64,000 nt of DNA from Cellulomonas alba. GTDB lineage: Bacteria; Actinomycetota; Actinomycetes; Actinomycetales; Cellulomonadaceae. The position numbers were made by a program, and so were the translations under genes. The stretch covers positions 186,001 to 250,000 of the forward strand of contig NZ_JAUCGQ010000003.1 in the NCBI RefSeq assembly GCF_030362835.1, written 5' to 3'. Below the pieces are notes generated by a model. That model was not told the DNA's origin. It made no database searches and saw only the letters and a program-made list of their open reading frames with translations. Below are positions 44,446 through 55,607 of the stretch, piece after piece; position 1 is the stretch's first letter, and every line of letters starts with the position of its first letter.

Positions 44446-45696
44446 TCAGTACTGCTGCGGCTGACCCGGCTCGTCGTCGCGGGGCTCGGCCAGCGTCTCC
44501 TCCGGCACGTCCGGGATCGGCGGCACCGGCGGGATGTCCGGGTCGGGCGGGATCAGCGGGGCCGGCGGCACGAGGCCCGCGGCGGGCCCACGGCCCGGAC
44601 GCTGGCCGATCTCCGCGGCGGGGTCGAACGGCAGGCCGGTGCGGGTGCCCGACGCGGTCGCGTCGGCGGTCGCGGCGGCGGACTCGCGACGCGCCTCGGC
44701 GAGCGCCTCGGCCGGGTCGGTGAGGGCCGTCGGCGGCAGGTCCGTGATCGGCGAGGTCCCGGCCGGCCGCTCCTCGCCGCCTTCGGGCCCCGGGCCTCCG
44801 CCGCCGCCGAGGAAGCCGCGCGCGAACTGGTTGAGCGCGCCCGTGAGCTCGGACGGCAGGAACCACATCGTGTTCGACGGGCTCGACGCGATCTTCGGCA
44901 GCGCCTGCAGGTACTGGTACGCCAGGAGCTTCGGGTCGGCGTCGCCGCGGTGCACCGCGTCGAAGACCTGCAGGATCGCGCGGGCCTCACCCTCGGCGGT
45001 GAGGATCGCCGCCTGCGCGCCACCCTCGGCGCGCAGGATCGCCGACTGCTTCTCGCCCTCGGCGGTGAGGATCTGCGACTGCTTCACGCCCTCGGCCGTG
45101 AGGATCGCGGCGCGGCGGTCGCGTTCGGCGCGCATCTGCTGCTCCATCGAGCCCTTGATGCTCTCGGGCGGGTCGATCGACTTGAGCTCGACGCGGCTGA
45201 CGCGGATTCCCCACTTGCCCGTCGCCTCGTCGAGCACGCCGCGCAGCTGGCCGTTGATCTGGTCGCGGCTCGTCAGCGTCTGCTCGAGGTCCATCGAGCC
45301 GATGACGTTACGCAGCGTCGTGACGGTGAGCTGCTCGATGCCGGTGATGTAGTTCGCGATCTCGTAGACCGCGGCCCTCGGCTCGGTGACCTGGAAGTAG
45401 ATCACCGTGTCGATGCTCACGACCAGGTTGTCCGAGGTGATCACGGGCTGCGGCGGGAACGACACGACCTGCTCGCGGAGGTCGACGCCCGCGCGCACCT
45501 TGTCGACGAACGGGATCAGCAGGTGCAGGCCCGCGTCGAGCGTGCGCGAGTACCGGCCGAGCCGCTCGACCACCATCGCCACCGCCTGCGGCACGATCCG
45601 GATGGCCCGGAAGATCGCGATGATGACGAACAGCAGGACGAGCGCGGCGAGGACGATCAGGGCGATCTGCCCCCCGCCGATCGACGACGAATCCAT
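44446..45696 (-). CDS. SPFH/stomatin-like membrane protein (QmcA type)
   Basis: A 416-residue band-7 protein that oligomerises on membranes. One N-terminal transmembrane helix (IALIVLAALVLLFVIIAIFRAI) precedes the SPFH domain (VPQAVAMVVERLGRYSRTLDAGLHLLIPFVDKV through WGIRVSRVELKSIDPP). A coiled coil with repeated ILTAEG units follows, then QYLQALPKIASSPSNTMWFLPSEL and a Pro/Asp-rich disordered tail of about 120 residues. Such proteins organise membrane domains or proteases together with NfeD partners. The start overlaps the NfeD stop by 1 bp. Confidence 0.92.
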   Translation of the reverse strand: MDSSSIGGGQIALIVLAALVLLFVIIAIFRAIRIVPQAVAMVVERLGRYSRTLDAGLHLLIPFVDKVRAGVDLREQVVSFPPQPVITSDNLVVSIDTVIYFQVTEPRAAVYEIANYITGIEQLTVTTLRNVIGSMDLEQTLTSRDQINGQLRGVLDEATGKWGIRVSRVELKSIDPPESIKGSMEQQMRAERDRRAAILTAEGVKQSQILTAEGEKQSAILRAEGGAQAAILTAEGEARAILQVFDAVHRGDADPKLLAYQYLQALPKIASSPSNTMWFLPSELTGALNQFARGFLGGGGGPGPEGGEERPAGTSPITDLPPTALTDPAEALAEARRESAAATADATASGTRTGLPFDPAAEIGQRPGRGPAAGLVPPAPLIPPDPDIPPVPPIPDVPEETLAEPRDDEPGQPQQY

Positions 45697-46136
45697 CAGA
45701 CCTCCAGGCTGGGCGCGACGACTGCCGTCGCGCCGTCGATCCGGGCGACGCGCACCGGCGCGCCCGGTGGGATGGGAGCGGCGCCCTCGTCGGCGACGCG
45801 GGCGCTCCAGACCTCTCCACCGATCTTCACGCGGCCACCTTCGGGCGTGACGGTCGACAACGCGACGGCCTCACGGCCGACCAGCGCCGCGGCGTTCGTC
45901 TCGACGAGGTCGACGCGCTCACGGAGCCGGTGCAGGAGCCAGGGCCGCAGCACGAACAGCATGAGCAGCGCGCACACGGCGGCGACGACGCACTGGAGCC
46001 AGACGGGCGCCCCGAGCGCGTAGGCGACCGCGCCGGCGACGGCACCACCCGCCAGCATCGCGAAGACGAGATCGAGCGACGCCATCTCCAGGATGCCGAA
46101 CAGCAGCGCCGCTCCGACCCACCACAGCCACCCCAT
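45696..46136 (-). CDS. NfeD family membrane protein
   Basis: A 146-residue NfeD protein: three to four transmembrane helices (WLWWVGAALLFGILEMASLDLVF, AVAGAVAYALGAPVWLQCVVAAVCALLMLFV) and a C-terminal OB domain (GREAVALSTVTPEGGRVKIGGEVWSARV). NfeD proteins work with SPFH proteins encoded next to them, as here. A TAGGAT hexamer (46197-46192, leftward) is a possible -10, giving a leader of about 50 nt. Confidence 0.92.
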   Translation of the reverse strand: MGWLWWVGAALLFGILEMASLDLVFAMLAGGAVAGAVAYALGAPVWLQCVVAAVCALLMLFVLRPWLLHRLRERVDLVETNAAALVGREAVALSTVTPEGGRVKIGGEVWSARVADEGAAPIPPGAPVRVARIDGATAVVAPSLEV

Positions 46137-46268
46137 CGCAGGCGACCCCCTCGGTTCGACGCGCCGCAGTCGGTGCGGCGCCCTCGTACCGATCCTAGGC
46201 CTGTCCTTTGCCTTTTCGTGGGCGTACGGCCGGGTGGCTTCGCGCGGGGACCATCCGCACGGAGCGGA

Positions 46269-47057
46269 TCAGCGCGCGCCGGCCCGGGCCGTCCAGCGGT
46301 CGCCCACGCGGTCGATGACGAGGGGCAGCCCGAACGCGCCCGAGAGGTTCTCGTCGGTCAGCGTCTCGGCGATCGAGCCGGCCGCGAACGCCGTGCCGTC
46401 GCGCAGCAGCAGCAGGTGCGTGAAGCCGGGCGGGATCTCCTCGACGTGGTGCGTCACGAGCACGAGCACGGGCGAGCGGCGGTCGTTCGCGAGCTCTGCG
46501 AGCGCCGCGACGAGCTCCTCGCGCCCGCCGAGGTCGAGGCCCGCGGCCGGCTCGTCGAGCAGCAGTAGCTCGGGGTCGCTCATCAGGGCGCGCGCGATCT
46601 GCACGCGCTTGCGCTCGCCCTCGCTCAGCGTGCCGAAGTAGCGGTCGGCGAACCCGTCCATGCCGAACGCGCGCAGCAGGTCCGCGGCACGCGACTCGTC
46701 GAGCTGCTCGTACGCCTCGCGCCACCGGCCGGTGACGCCGTACGCCGCGGTGAGCACGACGTCGCGCACCGTCTCGCCCGGCGGGATGCGGTCCGCGAGC
46801 GCGGCGCTCGACAGCCCGATGCGGGGCCGCAGCTCGAACACGTCGACCTTGCCGAGCTGCGCGCCGAGCAGCCGCGCGACGCCCGCGGTCGGGTGCATCC
46901 GACCCGACGCGACCTGCAGCATCGTCGTCTTGCCCGCGCCGTTGCGACCCAGCACGACCCAGCGCTCGCCCTCCTGCACGGTCCACGTCAGCCCGTCGAG
47001 GATGGTCGTCGTCCCCCGGCGGATCGTCACGCCCTGCAGGTCGAGCACGTCGGTCAT
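46269..47057 (-). CDS. Stand-alone ABC ATPase
   Basis: A 262-residue ATPase: Walker A GRNGAGKTT, signature LSEGERKRVQIARA, Walker B LLLLDEPAAGLD and H-loop VTHHVEEIPPGFTHLLLLRDG. No permease gene is adjacent, so it either pairs with a distant membrane partner or acts as a soluble ATPase. ATG 47057 has TAGGGT 7 nt upstream (leaderless); a longer reading frame upstream is not needed. Confidence 0.88.
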   Translation of the reverse strand: MTDVLDLQGVTIRRGTTTILDGLTWTVQEGERWVVLGRNGAGKTTMLQVASGRMHPTAGVARLLGAQLGKVDVFELRPRIGLSSAALADRIPPGETVRDVVLTAAYGVTGRWREAYEQLDESRAADLLRAFGMDGFADRYFGTLSEGERKRVQIARALMSDPELLLLDEPAAGLDLGGREELVAALAELANDRRSPVLVLVTHHVEEIPPGFTHLLLLRDGTAFAAGSIAETLTDENLSGAFGLPLVIDRVGDRWTARAGAR

Positions 47058-47155
47058 GGGCACGACCCTAACGGCCGTCGCGCGCCGGTCCGCCGACCGT
47101 CCCGGGGCGCGGCGCGTGGGGTCGCTCACGCGGGCGACGGCCCTACCGTGGTCGC

Positions 47156-47956
47156 GTGCACGAAGCGCTCGACCTGCCCCGTTCCGTCCTGCTCGCGCTC
47201 TGGCTCGCCGCGCCCGAGCCGGAACGCGCGACCCTGGTCGACGCCGTCCAGGCGGACGACGAACCGCACCGCGTGCGGGCCGTGGGGCCGTCGTCCGCGC
47301 CGCTCGACGCCGCCGACGGCACGGCCGCCCCCCGGGCGTCGCTGCAGGCGCTCGTCGACGCGCTCGACGGGCTCCCCCGCGAGGTCGCCGTCACGGTGCC
47401 CGCACCGGGCGACCTCGGCGCGACCCCGGCCGTCGTCGCGCAGGACGCGACCGACGCCGGCGAGTGCGTGCTCGTGCACACGCCCGGTGCGTGCGTCGCG
47501 GCGGTGCCGGTGGTCGAACGGTTCGGCTCCCACCTCGAGCCGGGGCACCTGGTGACGTGGCACGTCGCCGAGGTGCCCGACTGGCGGCTCGCGGCCCACG
47601 GCTCGACCGGCTCGCTCGCCGACGCGGAGCGCGAGCTGCGCCAGGGGCTCGTCGAGGCCACCGAGGCGCTGATGCGGCTCGACGTCGCGCGGTGGCGGCC
47701 CGAGGCCGCGGACACGCTCGCGTCGATCCGCGACCTCGAGCTGCCGGCCTGGCGGCTGCCGCGGGGGCTCGAGGGCCGCCGCGTGCGCGTGCTCGCGTCC
47801 GCGGTGCGGCTGCGCGCGATCGTGGCGCTCGCCGCGCAGGACGACGGCGGCGCGGTCAACCTGTGGCAGGCCGACCAGCGCTCGACCGCGCTGCGCGAGA
47901 TCGACCGGATGGCCCGCCGCGCGATGGCCGCCGCGGCGACCAGCCTGGCCGGCTGA
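47156..47956 (+). CDS. Conserved actinobacterial protein, unknown function
   Basis: A 266-residue soluble protein with no recognised domain. Ala/Leu/Asp-rich; SLQALVDALDGLPREVAVTVPAPGDL and LRQGLVEATEALMRLDVARWRPEAADTLASIRDL read as conserved blocks. GTG 47156 has TACCGT 6 nt upstream (leaderless). It is divergent from the stand-alone ABC ATPase, and the two leaderless promoters share a 98-bp gap. Confidence 0.75.
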   Translation: MHEALDLPRSVLLALWLAAPEPERATLVDAVQADDEPHRVRAVGPSSAPLDAADGTAAPRASLQALVDALDGLPREVAVTVPAPGDLGATPAVVAQDATDAGECVLVHTPGACVAAVPVVERFGSHLEPGHLVTWHVAEVPDWRLAAHGSTGSLADAERELRQGLVEATEALMRLDVARWRPEAADTLASIRDLELPAWRLPRGLEGRRVRVLASAVRLRAIVALAAQDDGGAVNLWQADQRSTALREIDRMARRAMAAAATSLAG

Positions 47957-48009
47957 GCGCCCCGGTTGAGCGCTCCGGCCGGCGGCGACCAGCCGAGCGC
48001 ACGCCCTGC

Positions 48010-49218
48010 TCAGGCCTGGCCGAGCACCGAGCGGTACACCGCGAGCGTCCGCTCGCCGATGGCGTCCCACGAGAAGTGGTCCTCGACCCGGCGCCGCGAC
48101 GCGACGCCCCACTCGCCGGCACGGCCCGGGTCACCCACCACGTCCGCGAGGGCAGCCGCGAGGTCGGCGACGAACCGGTCGGGGTCGACGGGCGTGCCGG
48201 TGCCGTCCTGGACCTGGTCGATCGGCACGAGCACGCCCGTCACGCCGTCGTCCACGACCTCGGGGATGCCGCCCGTCGCGGTCCCCACGACAGGCAGTCC
48301 CACGGCCATCGCCTCGAGGTTCACGATGCCCAGCGGCTCGTACACGGACGGGCACGCGAAGACGGTCCCGGCCGCGAGCACGGCGACGAGCTCGTCGCGC
48401 GGCAGCATCTGCTCGATCCACACCACGCCCGACCGCCGCGCGCGCAGCTGCTCGACGAGGCCGGTCACCTCGGCCGCGATCTGCGGCGTGTCGGGCGCGC
48501 CGGCGCACAGCACGAGCTGCACGTCGTCCGGCAGCCGCTCGGCCGCGCGCAGCAGGTACGGCAGCCCTTTCTGGCGCGTGATCCGGCCGACGAACACGAC
48601 CGACGGCCGCGACGGGTCGATGCCGAGCCTGCGGACCGTGGCGTCGGCGGCCTCGAGCGCGTCGGGCGACGTCGGCCGCCGCCAGCCGTCCAGGTCGATG
48701 CCGTTGTGCACCACGTGCACCCGGTCGGGGTCGAGCTTCGGGTAGACCCGCAGGATGTCGGCGCGCATGCCGCCGCTCACCGCGATGACACCCGCGGCGG
48801 CCTCGTACGCGGTGCGCTCGGCCCAGCTCGAGACGGCGTACCCGCCGCCGAGCTGCTCGGCCTTCCACGGCCGCAGGGGCTCGAGGCTGTGCGCCGTCAC
48901 GACGTGCGGCACCTGGTGCAGCAGCGACGCCACGTGGCCGCCGAGGTTCGCGTACCAGGTGTGCGAGTGCACGAGGTCCGCGTCGACGTCCGCCGCCATC
49001 TCGAGGTCGACGCCGAGGGTGCCCAGCGCGGCGTTCGCCGACGCGAGCCCGCCCGGCACCGAGTACCCCTGCACGCCGGGCTCGTCGCGCGGACCCTCGA
49101 AGCAGAGCACGCGCACGTCGATGCGCTCGCGCAGCACCCTCGTCAGGCCGGCGACGTGGACCCCGGCACCGCCGTAGACGTGGGGCGGGTACTCACGGGT
49201 CAGCAGGTCGACGCGCAC
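48010..49218 (-). CDS. glgA: Glycogen synthase family GT4 (GlgA/GlgM)
   Basis: A 402-residue GT4 glycosyltransferase. MRVDLLTREYPPHVYGGAGVHV, the glucan-binding HSHTWYANLGGHV, VVFVGRITRQKGLPYLLRAA and the nucleotide-sugar site PSVYEPLGIVNLEAMAVGLPVVGTATGGIPEVV are diagnostic. In actinobacteria this protein makes alpha-maltose-1-phosphate from ADP-glucose (GlgM) or extends glucan. GTG 49218 follows GGAGG. It is divergent from glgC, which supplies ADP-glucose. Confidence 0.9.
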   Translation of the reverse strand: MRVDLLTREYPPHVYGGAGVHVAGLTRVLRERIDVRVLCFEGPRDEPGVQGYSVPGGLASANAALGTLGVDLEMAADVDADLVHSHTWYANLGGHVASLLHQVPHVVTAHSLEPLRPWKAEQLGGGYAVSSWAERTAYEAAAGVIAVSGGMRADILRVYPKLDPDRVHVVHNGIDLDGWRRPTSPDALEAADATVRRLGIDPSRPSVVFVGRITRQKGLPYLLRAAERLPDDVQLVLCAGAPDTPQIAAEVTGLVEQLRARRSGVVWIEQMLPRDELVAVLAAGTVFACPSVYEPLGIVNLEAMAVGLPVVGTATGGIPEVVDDGVTGVLVPIDQVQDGTGTPVDPDRFVADLAAALADVVGDPGRAGEWGVASRRRVEDHFSWDAIGERTLAVYRSVLGQA

Positions 49219-49334
49219 GCAGGTCCTCCGCAGCTCGAGGAGCGCCCCGGACGGCGTCCCACCTGCGCGACACGCTAGCGCGCCGGGCCACCTCCGCCTC
49301 GCCGTGAGGCCGGGCAGCGCCTAGGGTCAGGAGC

Positions 49335-50576
49335 ATGGCGACGCCGCGTGTCCTGGCTATCGTCCTCGCAGGTGGTGAGGGCAAACGACTCATGCCGCTG
49401 ACGGCTCACCGGGCCAAGCCGGCGGTCCCGTTCGGGGGCATCTACCGGCTGATCGACTTCGCGCTGTCGAACGTCATCAACTCCCACTACCTGCACGTCA
49501 TCGTGCTGACGCAGTACAAGTCGCACAGCCTCGACCGGCACGTCTCGAAGACGTGGCGGATGTCGGCGCTGCTGGGCAACTACGTCGCCGCGGTCCCGGC
49601 GCAGCAGCGCGTCGGCAAGCACTGGTACCTCGGCAGCGCCGACGCGATCTACCAGTGCCTCAACATCATCGAGGACGAGCGGCCGGACATCGTCGTCGTG
49701 GTCGGAGCGGACCACGTGTACCGCATGGACTTCTCGCAGATGGTCGACGCGCACATCGAGTCGGGCGCGGAGCTGACCGTCGCGGGCATCCGGCAGCCGA
49801 TCTCGGAGGCCGACCAGTTCGGCGTCATCGAGACCGACCCGTCCGACCCCACGCGCATCGCGGCGTTCCGCGAGAAGCCGTCGGACCCCGTGGGCCTGGC
49901 GGACTCGCCGAACGAGATCCTCGCGTCGATGGGCAACTACGTGATGGACGCGGCCGCCCTGGTGCGGGCCGTGACCGAGGACGCCGAGAACCCGACGTCG
50001 CGGCACGACATGGGCGGCGACATCGTCCCCGCGTTCGTCGCCAAGGGGACCGCCGGCGTCTACGACTTCATCCGCAACGACGTCCCCGGGTCCAAGCCGC
50101 GGGACCGCGACTACTGGCGCGACGTGGGGACGATCGACGCCTTCTACGACGCGAACTCCGACCTCATCGCGATCGAGCCGGTCTTCAACCTCTACAACGA
50201 CGAGTGGCCGCTCCACACGGGGTACACCGGCCTGCCTCCCGCCAAGTTCGTGCACGCGGGCGCCGGGCGGCTGGGGCACGCGGCGGACTCCATCGTGTCG
50301 CCCGGTGTCGTGATCTCGGGCGCCACGATCTCCGGCTCGGTGCTGTCACCGGGGGTCCGCGCGCACTCGTGGGCGCAGGTCACCGACTCGGTGCTCATGG
50401 ACGGGTGCATCGTCAACCGGTACGCCCAGATCCACCGCGCGATCCTCGACAAGAACGTGATCGTCCCCGAGCGGGCGCGGATCGGGCTCGACCGCGAGCA
50501 CGACCTGGCGCGCGGCTTCACGGTGACGCCGTCCGGGATCACGGTCGTCCCGAAGGGCGCGACCGTCACGGACTGA
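49335..50576 (+). CDS. glgC: Glucose-1-phosphate adenylyltransferase
   Basis: A 413-residue ADP-glucose pyrophosphorylase, the first step of glycogen synthesis. [29 protein letters not shown] (nucleotide and regulator site), [16 protein letters not shown] and AFREKPSDP mark the catalytic domain; the C-terminal left-handed beta-helix contains [24 protein letters not shown] 49335 has TAGGGT 7 nt upstream, and CAGGAG within those 7 nt, so leaderless or short-leader translation is possible. Confidence 0.95.
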   Translation: MATPRVLAIVLAGGEGKRLMPLTAHRAKPAVPFGGIYRLIDFALSNVINSHYLHVIVLTQYKSHSLDRHVSKTWRMSALLGNYVAAVPAQQRVGKHWYLGSADAIYQCLNIIEDERPDIVVVVGADHVYRMDFSQMVDAHIESGAELTVAGIRQPISEADQFGVIETDPSDPTRIAAFREKPSDPVGLADSPNEILASMGNYVMDAAALVRAVTEDAENPTSRHDMGGDIVPAFVAKGTAGVYDFIRNDVPGSKPRDRDYWRDVGTIDAFYDANSDLIAIEPVFNLYNDEWPLHTGYTGLPPAKFVHAGAGRLGHAADSIVSPGVVISGATISGSVLSPGVRAHSWAQVTDSVLMDGCIVNRYAQIHRAILDKNVIVPERARIGLDREHDLARGFTVTPSGITVVPKGATVTD

Positions 50577-50667
50577 CCGGCACACGGCACCTCGACGGAG
50601 CGGGGCGGCGGCCGGCCCGCGTGGACCGCCCGGTCGGTGCGCCGTCGGCGCGGCTACCCTGCGACGC

Positions 50668-51318
50668 GTGACGACCCCCGCCGCGCCTCCGCACCTGCTG
50701 GTCATGGACGTGGACTCGACGTTCATCACGAGCGAGGTCATCGAGCTGCTCGCCGACCGCGCCGGCTCGGGGGCGCTCGTCGCGCAGGTGACGGAGCGTG
50801 CGATGCGCGGCGAGCTCGACTTCGCGCAGTCCCTGCACGAGCGCGTCGCGACGCTCGAGGGGCTCCCGGTGTCGGTCCTCGACGACGTGCTCGCGCAGGT
50901 CGAGCTCTCACCCGGCGCCGCGGAGCTCGTGACGACCGTGCAGGCGCGCGGCTGGCACGTCGGGCTCGTCTCGGGCGGGTTCATCGAGATCGTCGCGCCG
51001 CTCGCGGCGCGCCTCGGCATCACGCTCGTCCGCGCGAACCGCCTGGGCGTCGCGGACGGACGGCTGACAGGCCGCGTGGTCGGCGACGTCGTGGACCGCG
51101 CCGCGAAGGCGGCGACGCTGCGCGCGTACGCCAGCGCGACCGGCACCGCGCTCGAGCACACGGTCGCGATCGGCGACGGCGCGAACGACCTCGACATGAT
51201 GGCCGTCGCCGGCTACTCGGTCGCGTACCGCGCCAAGCCGCTCGTGCGCGCGGCGGCCGACGCCGCGATCGAGCAGCGGCTCGACGAGGCGCTCGTGCTG
51301 CCGCCGTTCGCGATCTGA
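50668..51318 (+). CDS. serB: Phosphoserine phosphatase
   Basis: A 216-residue HAD-family phosphatase for the last step of serine synthesis. The nucleophile motif is LLVMDVDSTFITSE (Asp14, with Asp16; DxDST is normal for SerB), followed by VGLVSGGFIEIVAPLA (motif II) and AIGDGANDLDMMAVAGY (motif IV). The N-terminal ACT domain of longer SerB proteins is absent. GTG 50668 has TACCCT 7 nt upstream (leaderless). Confidence 0.92.
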   Translation: MTTPAAPPHLLVMDVDSTFITSEVIELLADRAGSGALVAQVTERAMRGELDFAQSLHERVATLEGLPVSVLDDVLAQVELSPGAAELVTTVQARGWHVGLVSGGFIEIVAPLAARLGITLVRANRLGVADGRLTGRVVGDVVDRAAKAATLRAYASATGTALEHTVAIGDGANDLDMMAVAGYSVAYRAKPLVRAAADAAIEQRLDEALVLPPFAI

Positions 51319-51358
51319 CGCGCCCTGACGCGCGCTGCCGCACCCTGACGCGCGAGCG

Positions 51359-51868
51359 TCAGTCGGGCACGCCGAGCCGCACGAGCGTCGCCGTCCCCCG
51401 GTCGAGCTCCGACCACTCGCCGTCCCACTCGAGCAGCGACCAGCTGCCGGTGGGCACGCCGACGCGCACGCGCGCGAGCGCGGTCACGTCGGAGTCGGGT
51501 CCGGCGAGCAGCTCCGCGACGTGCGACATGGTCGGCTCGTGCCCCACGACGAGGAGCGTCTCGACGTCCGGGTCGACGCCGCGCACAAGCTCCACGAGGG
51601 GGCGCGTGGCGGCGTCGTAGACCTCCTCGGAGACCTGCACCTCGGGGTCGGCGCCGAGCGACTGGCGCGCGAGGTCCCACGTCTGCCGGGTGCGCAGCGA
51701 CGACGAGCACAGCACGAGGTCGGGCACGAGCCCCGCCGCCGCGAGGGCGGCACCGACGCCCGCCGACTGCCGTCGACCGACGAGCGAGAGCGGCCGCTCG
51801 TGGTCGACGACGTTGTCGGGGTGCTCCGCCTTGGCGTGGCGCAGCAGCAGGAGCCGACGGTTCGTCAC
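51359..51868 (-). CDS. SixA-type histidine phosphatase
   Basis: A 169-residue phosphoglycerate-mutase-fold phosphatase with the catalytic RHA motif (LLLLRHAKAEHPD), SSSLRTRQTWDLA and VVGHEPTMSHVAELL with the second His. SixA proteins dephosphorylate histidine phosphotransfer proteins or small phosphates; the target is unknown. GTG 51868 has CACACT 6 nt upstream (leaderless-like). The fabI gene ends 15 bp upstream. Confidence 0.85.
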   Translation of the reverse strand: MTNRRLLLLRHAKAEHPDNVVDHERPLSLVGRRQSAGVGAALAAAGLVPDLVLCSSSLRTRQTWDLARQSLGADPEVQVSEEVYDAATRPLVELVRGVDPDVETLLVVGHEPTMSHVAELLAGPDSDVTALARVRVGVPTGSWSLLEWDGEWSELDRGTATLVRLGVPD

Positions 51869-51883
51869 CGGCTCAGTGTGCCG

Positions 51884-52654
51884 TCACAGGCCCATGGCGT
51901 GCACGCCGCCGTCGACGTGCACGATCTCGCCGGTCGTGGCGGGGAACCAGTCGGAGAGCAGCGCGGCGACGGCGCGCGCGGCCGGCTCCGGGTTCGACAC
52001 GTCCCAGCCGAGCGGTGCGCGCTCCGGCCAGCCACCCTCCATCGCCTCGAAGCCGGGGATCGACTTCGCGGCCGTGGTGCGGATCGGGCCCGCCGAGACG
52101 AGGTTGACGCGGACGCCGGACGGGCCGAGGTCGCGCGCGAGGTACCGCGCGGTCGACTCGAAGGCGGCCTTCGCGACGCCCATCCAGTCGTAGACCGGCC
52201 ACGCGTAGCGCGCGTCGAACGTCAGGCCGACGACCGCCGCGCCGGGCGCGAGCAGCGGCTGCGCGGCGACCGACAGCGACTTGAGCGAGTACGCCGACAC
52301 GTGCAGCGCGGTGGCGACGTCGTCCCACTCGCCCGCGAGGAAGTTGCCGCCCATGACGGACTGCGGGGCGAATCCGATCGAGTGCACGACGCCGTCGAGG
52401 TGGTCGAACCCGGCCTCGCGCACGCGGTCCGCGAGCGCCTCGAGGTCCTCGGTGCTCGTCGCGTCGAGCTGCAGCACCTTCGCCGGCTGGGGCAGGCGGC
52501 GCGCGATGACCTCGGTGAGGCGGAACTGGCGCCCGAACGAGGTGAGCAGGATCTCGGCGCCCTCCTCCTGGGCGAGGCGCGCGACGTGGAACGCGATCGA
52601 GCCGTCCGTCAGGACGCCGGTGATGAGGAGCTTCTTGCCTTCGAGCAGGCCCAT
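51884..52654 (-). CDS. fabI: Enoyl-ACP reductase (InhA-like)
   Basis: A 256-residue NADH-dependent enoyl-ACP reductase, last step of the fatty-acid elongation cycle. It is closest in style to mycobacterial InhA: KLLITGVLTDGSIAFHVARLAQEEGA, LDGVVHSIGFAPQS, YDWMGVAKAAFESTARYLARDLG (catalytic Tyr and Lys) and PIRTTAAKSIPGF, ending LSDWFPATTGEIVHVDGG. fabG lies 55 bp upstream on the same strand, the same order as mycobacterial fabG1-inhA. The 55-bp gap contains GGTGCGGGAAGGTC twice in tandem. Confidence 0.95.
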   Translation of the reverse strand: MGLLEGKKLLITGVLTDGSIAFHVARLAQEEGAEILLTSFGRQFRLTEVIARRLPQPAKVLQLDATSTEDLEALADRVREAGFDHLDGVVHSIGFAPQSVMGGNFLAGEWDDVATALHVSAYSLKSLSVAAQPLLAPGAAVVGLTFDARYAWPVYDWMGVAKAAFESTARYLARDLGPSGVRVNLVSAGPIRTTAAKSIPGFEAMEGGWPERAPLGWDVSNPEPAARAVAALLSDWFPATTGEIVHVDGGVHAMGL

Positions 52655-52709
52655 GGCTGTGTGTCCGTTTCTTTCGGGTGCGGGAAGGTCGGGTGCGGGA
52701 AGGTCGGGC

Positions 52710-55173
<2,464 letters not shown>

Positions 55174-55326
55174 CCGGGGCGCGCAAGCGCACGCAAGTCA
55201 CGCCGGCTTTGACCGCGTTCGGGCCTGGTGAGCGCGCTCCCAGGTGGGTGTCGCGTCGTTGCTTGCGATCGCGTCGCTGCACCTCAGTGACCCGACAACG
55301 GTGTCGGGTGGCGTGGTGTCACTGTT

Positions 55327-55360
55327 TTGCATGCAATTCCTTGCAACTTGCGTTGCGCAA
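55327..55360. promoter_or_regulatory. TTGC/GCAA palindrome cluster upstream of the GH87 promoter
   Basis: TTGCATGCAA (55327-55336) and TTGCGCAA (55353-55360) are perfect palindromes, with TTGCAA between them. They lie upstream of the -35 at 55369, where an activator or repressor could act. No matching consensus is known to me; it is not the CebR site. Confidence 0.45.
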
Positions 55361-55368
55361 TGTCGGTC

Positions 55369-55397
55369 TTGCGGGCAGTTGTCCGGGCCAATACGGT
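55369..55397 (+). promoter_or_regulatory. Promoter of the GH87 gene
   Basis: TTGCGG (55369-55374), a 17-bp spacer, and TACGGT (55392-55397). This predicts a start near 55404 and a leader of about 200 nt before the ATG at 55608. Confidence 0.5.
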
Positions 55398-55607
55398 CTG
55401 CGTCGATCGGTCAGCGCTGTCCGGTCACGAGTCAGACCCCGGTCCACTCCGCGCCACCGCGCGGAGCCCGAGGAGGCAGCGACGCCTCCGACCCGATCCG
55501 TGCACGCCCGCGTCCCGACCCACCCCTCCCGGTCGACGCGCCGAGCCGACGGCCGGTCCGCGCGCTGCGGTCACGCACGTCCGTCCCGCACCGAGAGTGA
55601 GCCCCCG

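Larger units (their letters stand above)
44171..44485. repeat. 200-bp-offset duplication of the SPFH gene 3' end and its terminator
   Basis: Bases 44171-44285 repeat 44371-44485 with about six differences in 115 bp. The copied unit covers the last 40 bp of the SPFH gene, its stop and its hairpin. In the copy the tail still reads RDDAPGQPQQS and a stop. It is a gene-end fragment with no gene body. Confidence 0.85.
55174..55607. other. Control region of the GH87 gene
   Basis: 434 bp without a gene. It has a local AT-rich island (about 55285-55400) with palindromes and a promoter, listed separately, a nested hairpin (CCCGACA-ACGG-TGTCGGG at 55291-55308, inside a wider AGTGAC/GTCACT pair), and a GC-rich leader of about 200 nt. 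Confidence 0.5.

Noticed and set aside
50668..51318. DVDST in place of the general HAD motif as an oddity
   Set aside because: DxDST is the usual SerB form.
51312..51362. Hairpin between the convergent serB and sixA genes
   Set aside because: CTGACGC/GCGTCAG arms exist, but the loop is long and the stem interrupted; too weak to call a terminator.
55228..55241. GTGAGCGCGCTCCC as a CebR/CelR-type operator for the GH87 gene
   Set aside because: The cellulose regulator site, as I recall it, is TGGGAGCGCTCCCA; this candidate has two extra central bases and an arm mismatch.
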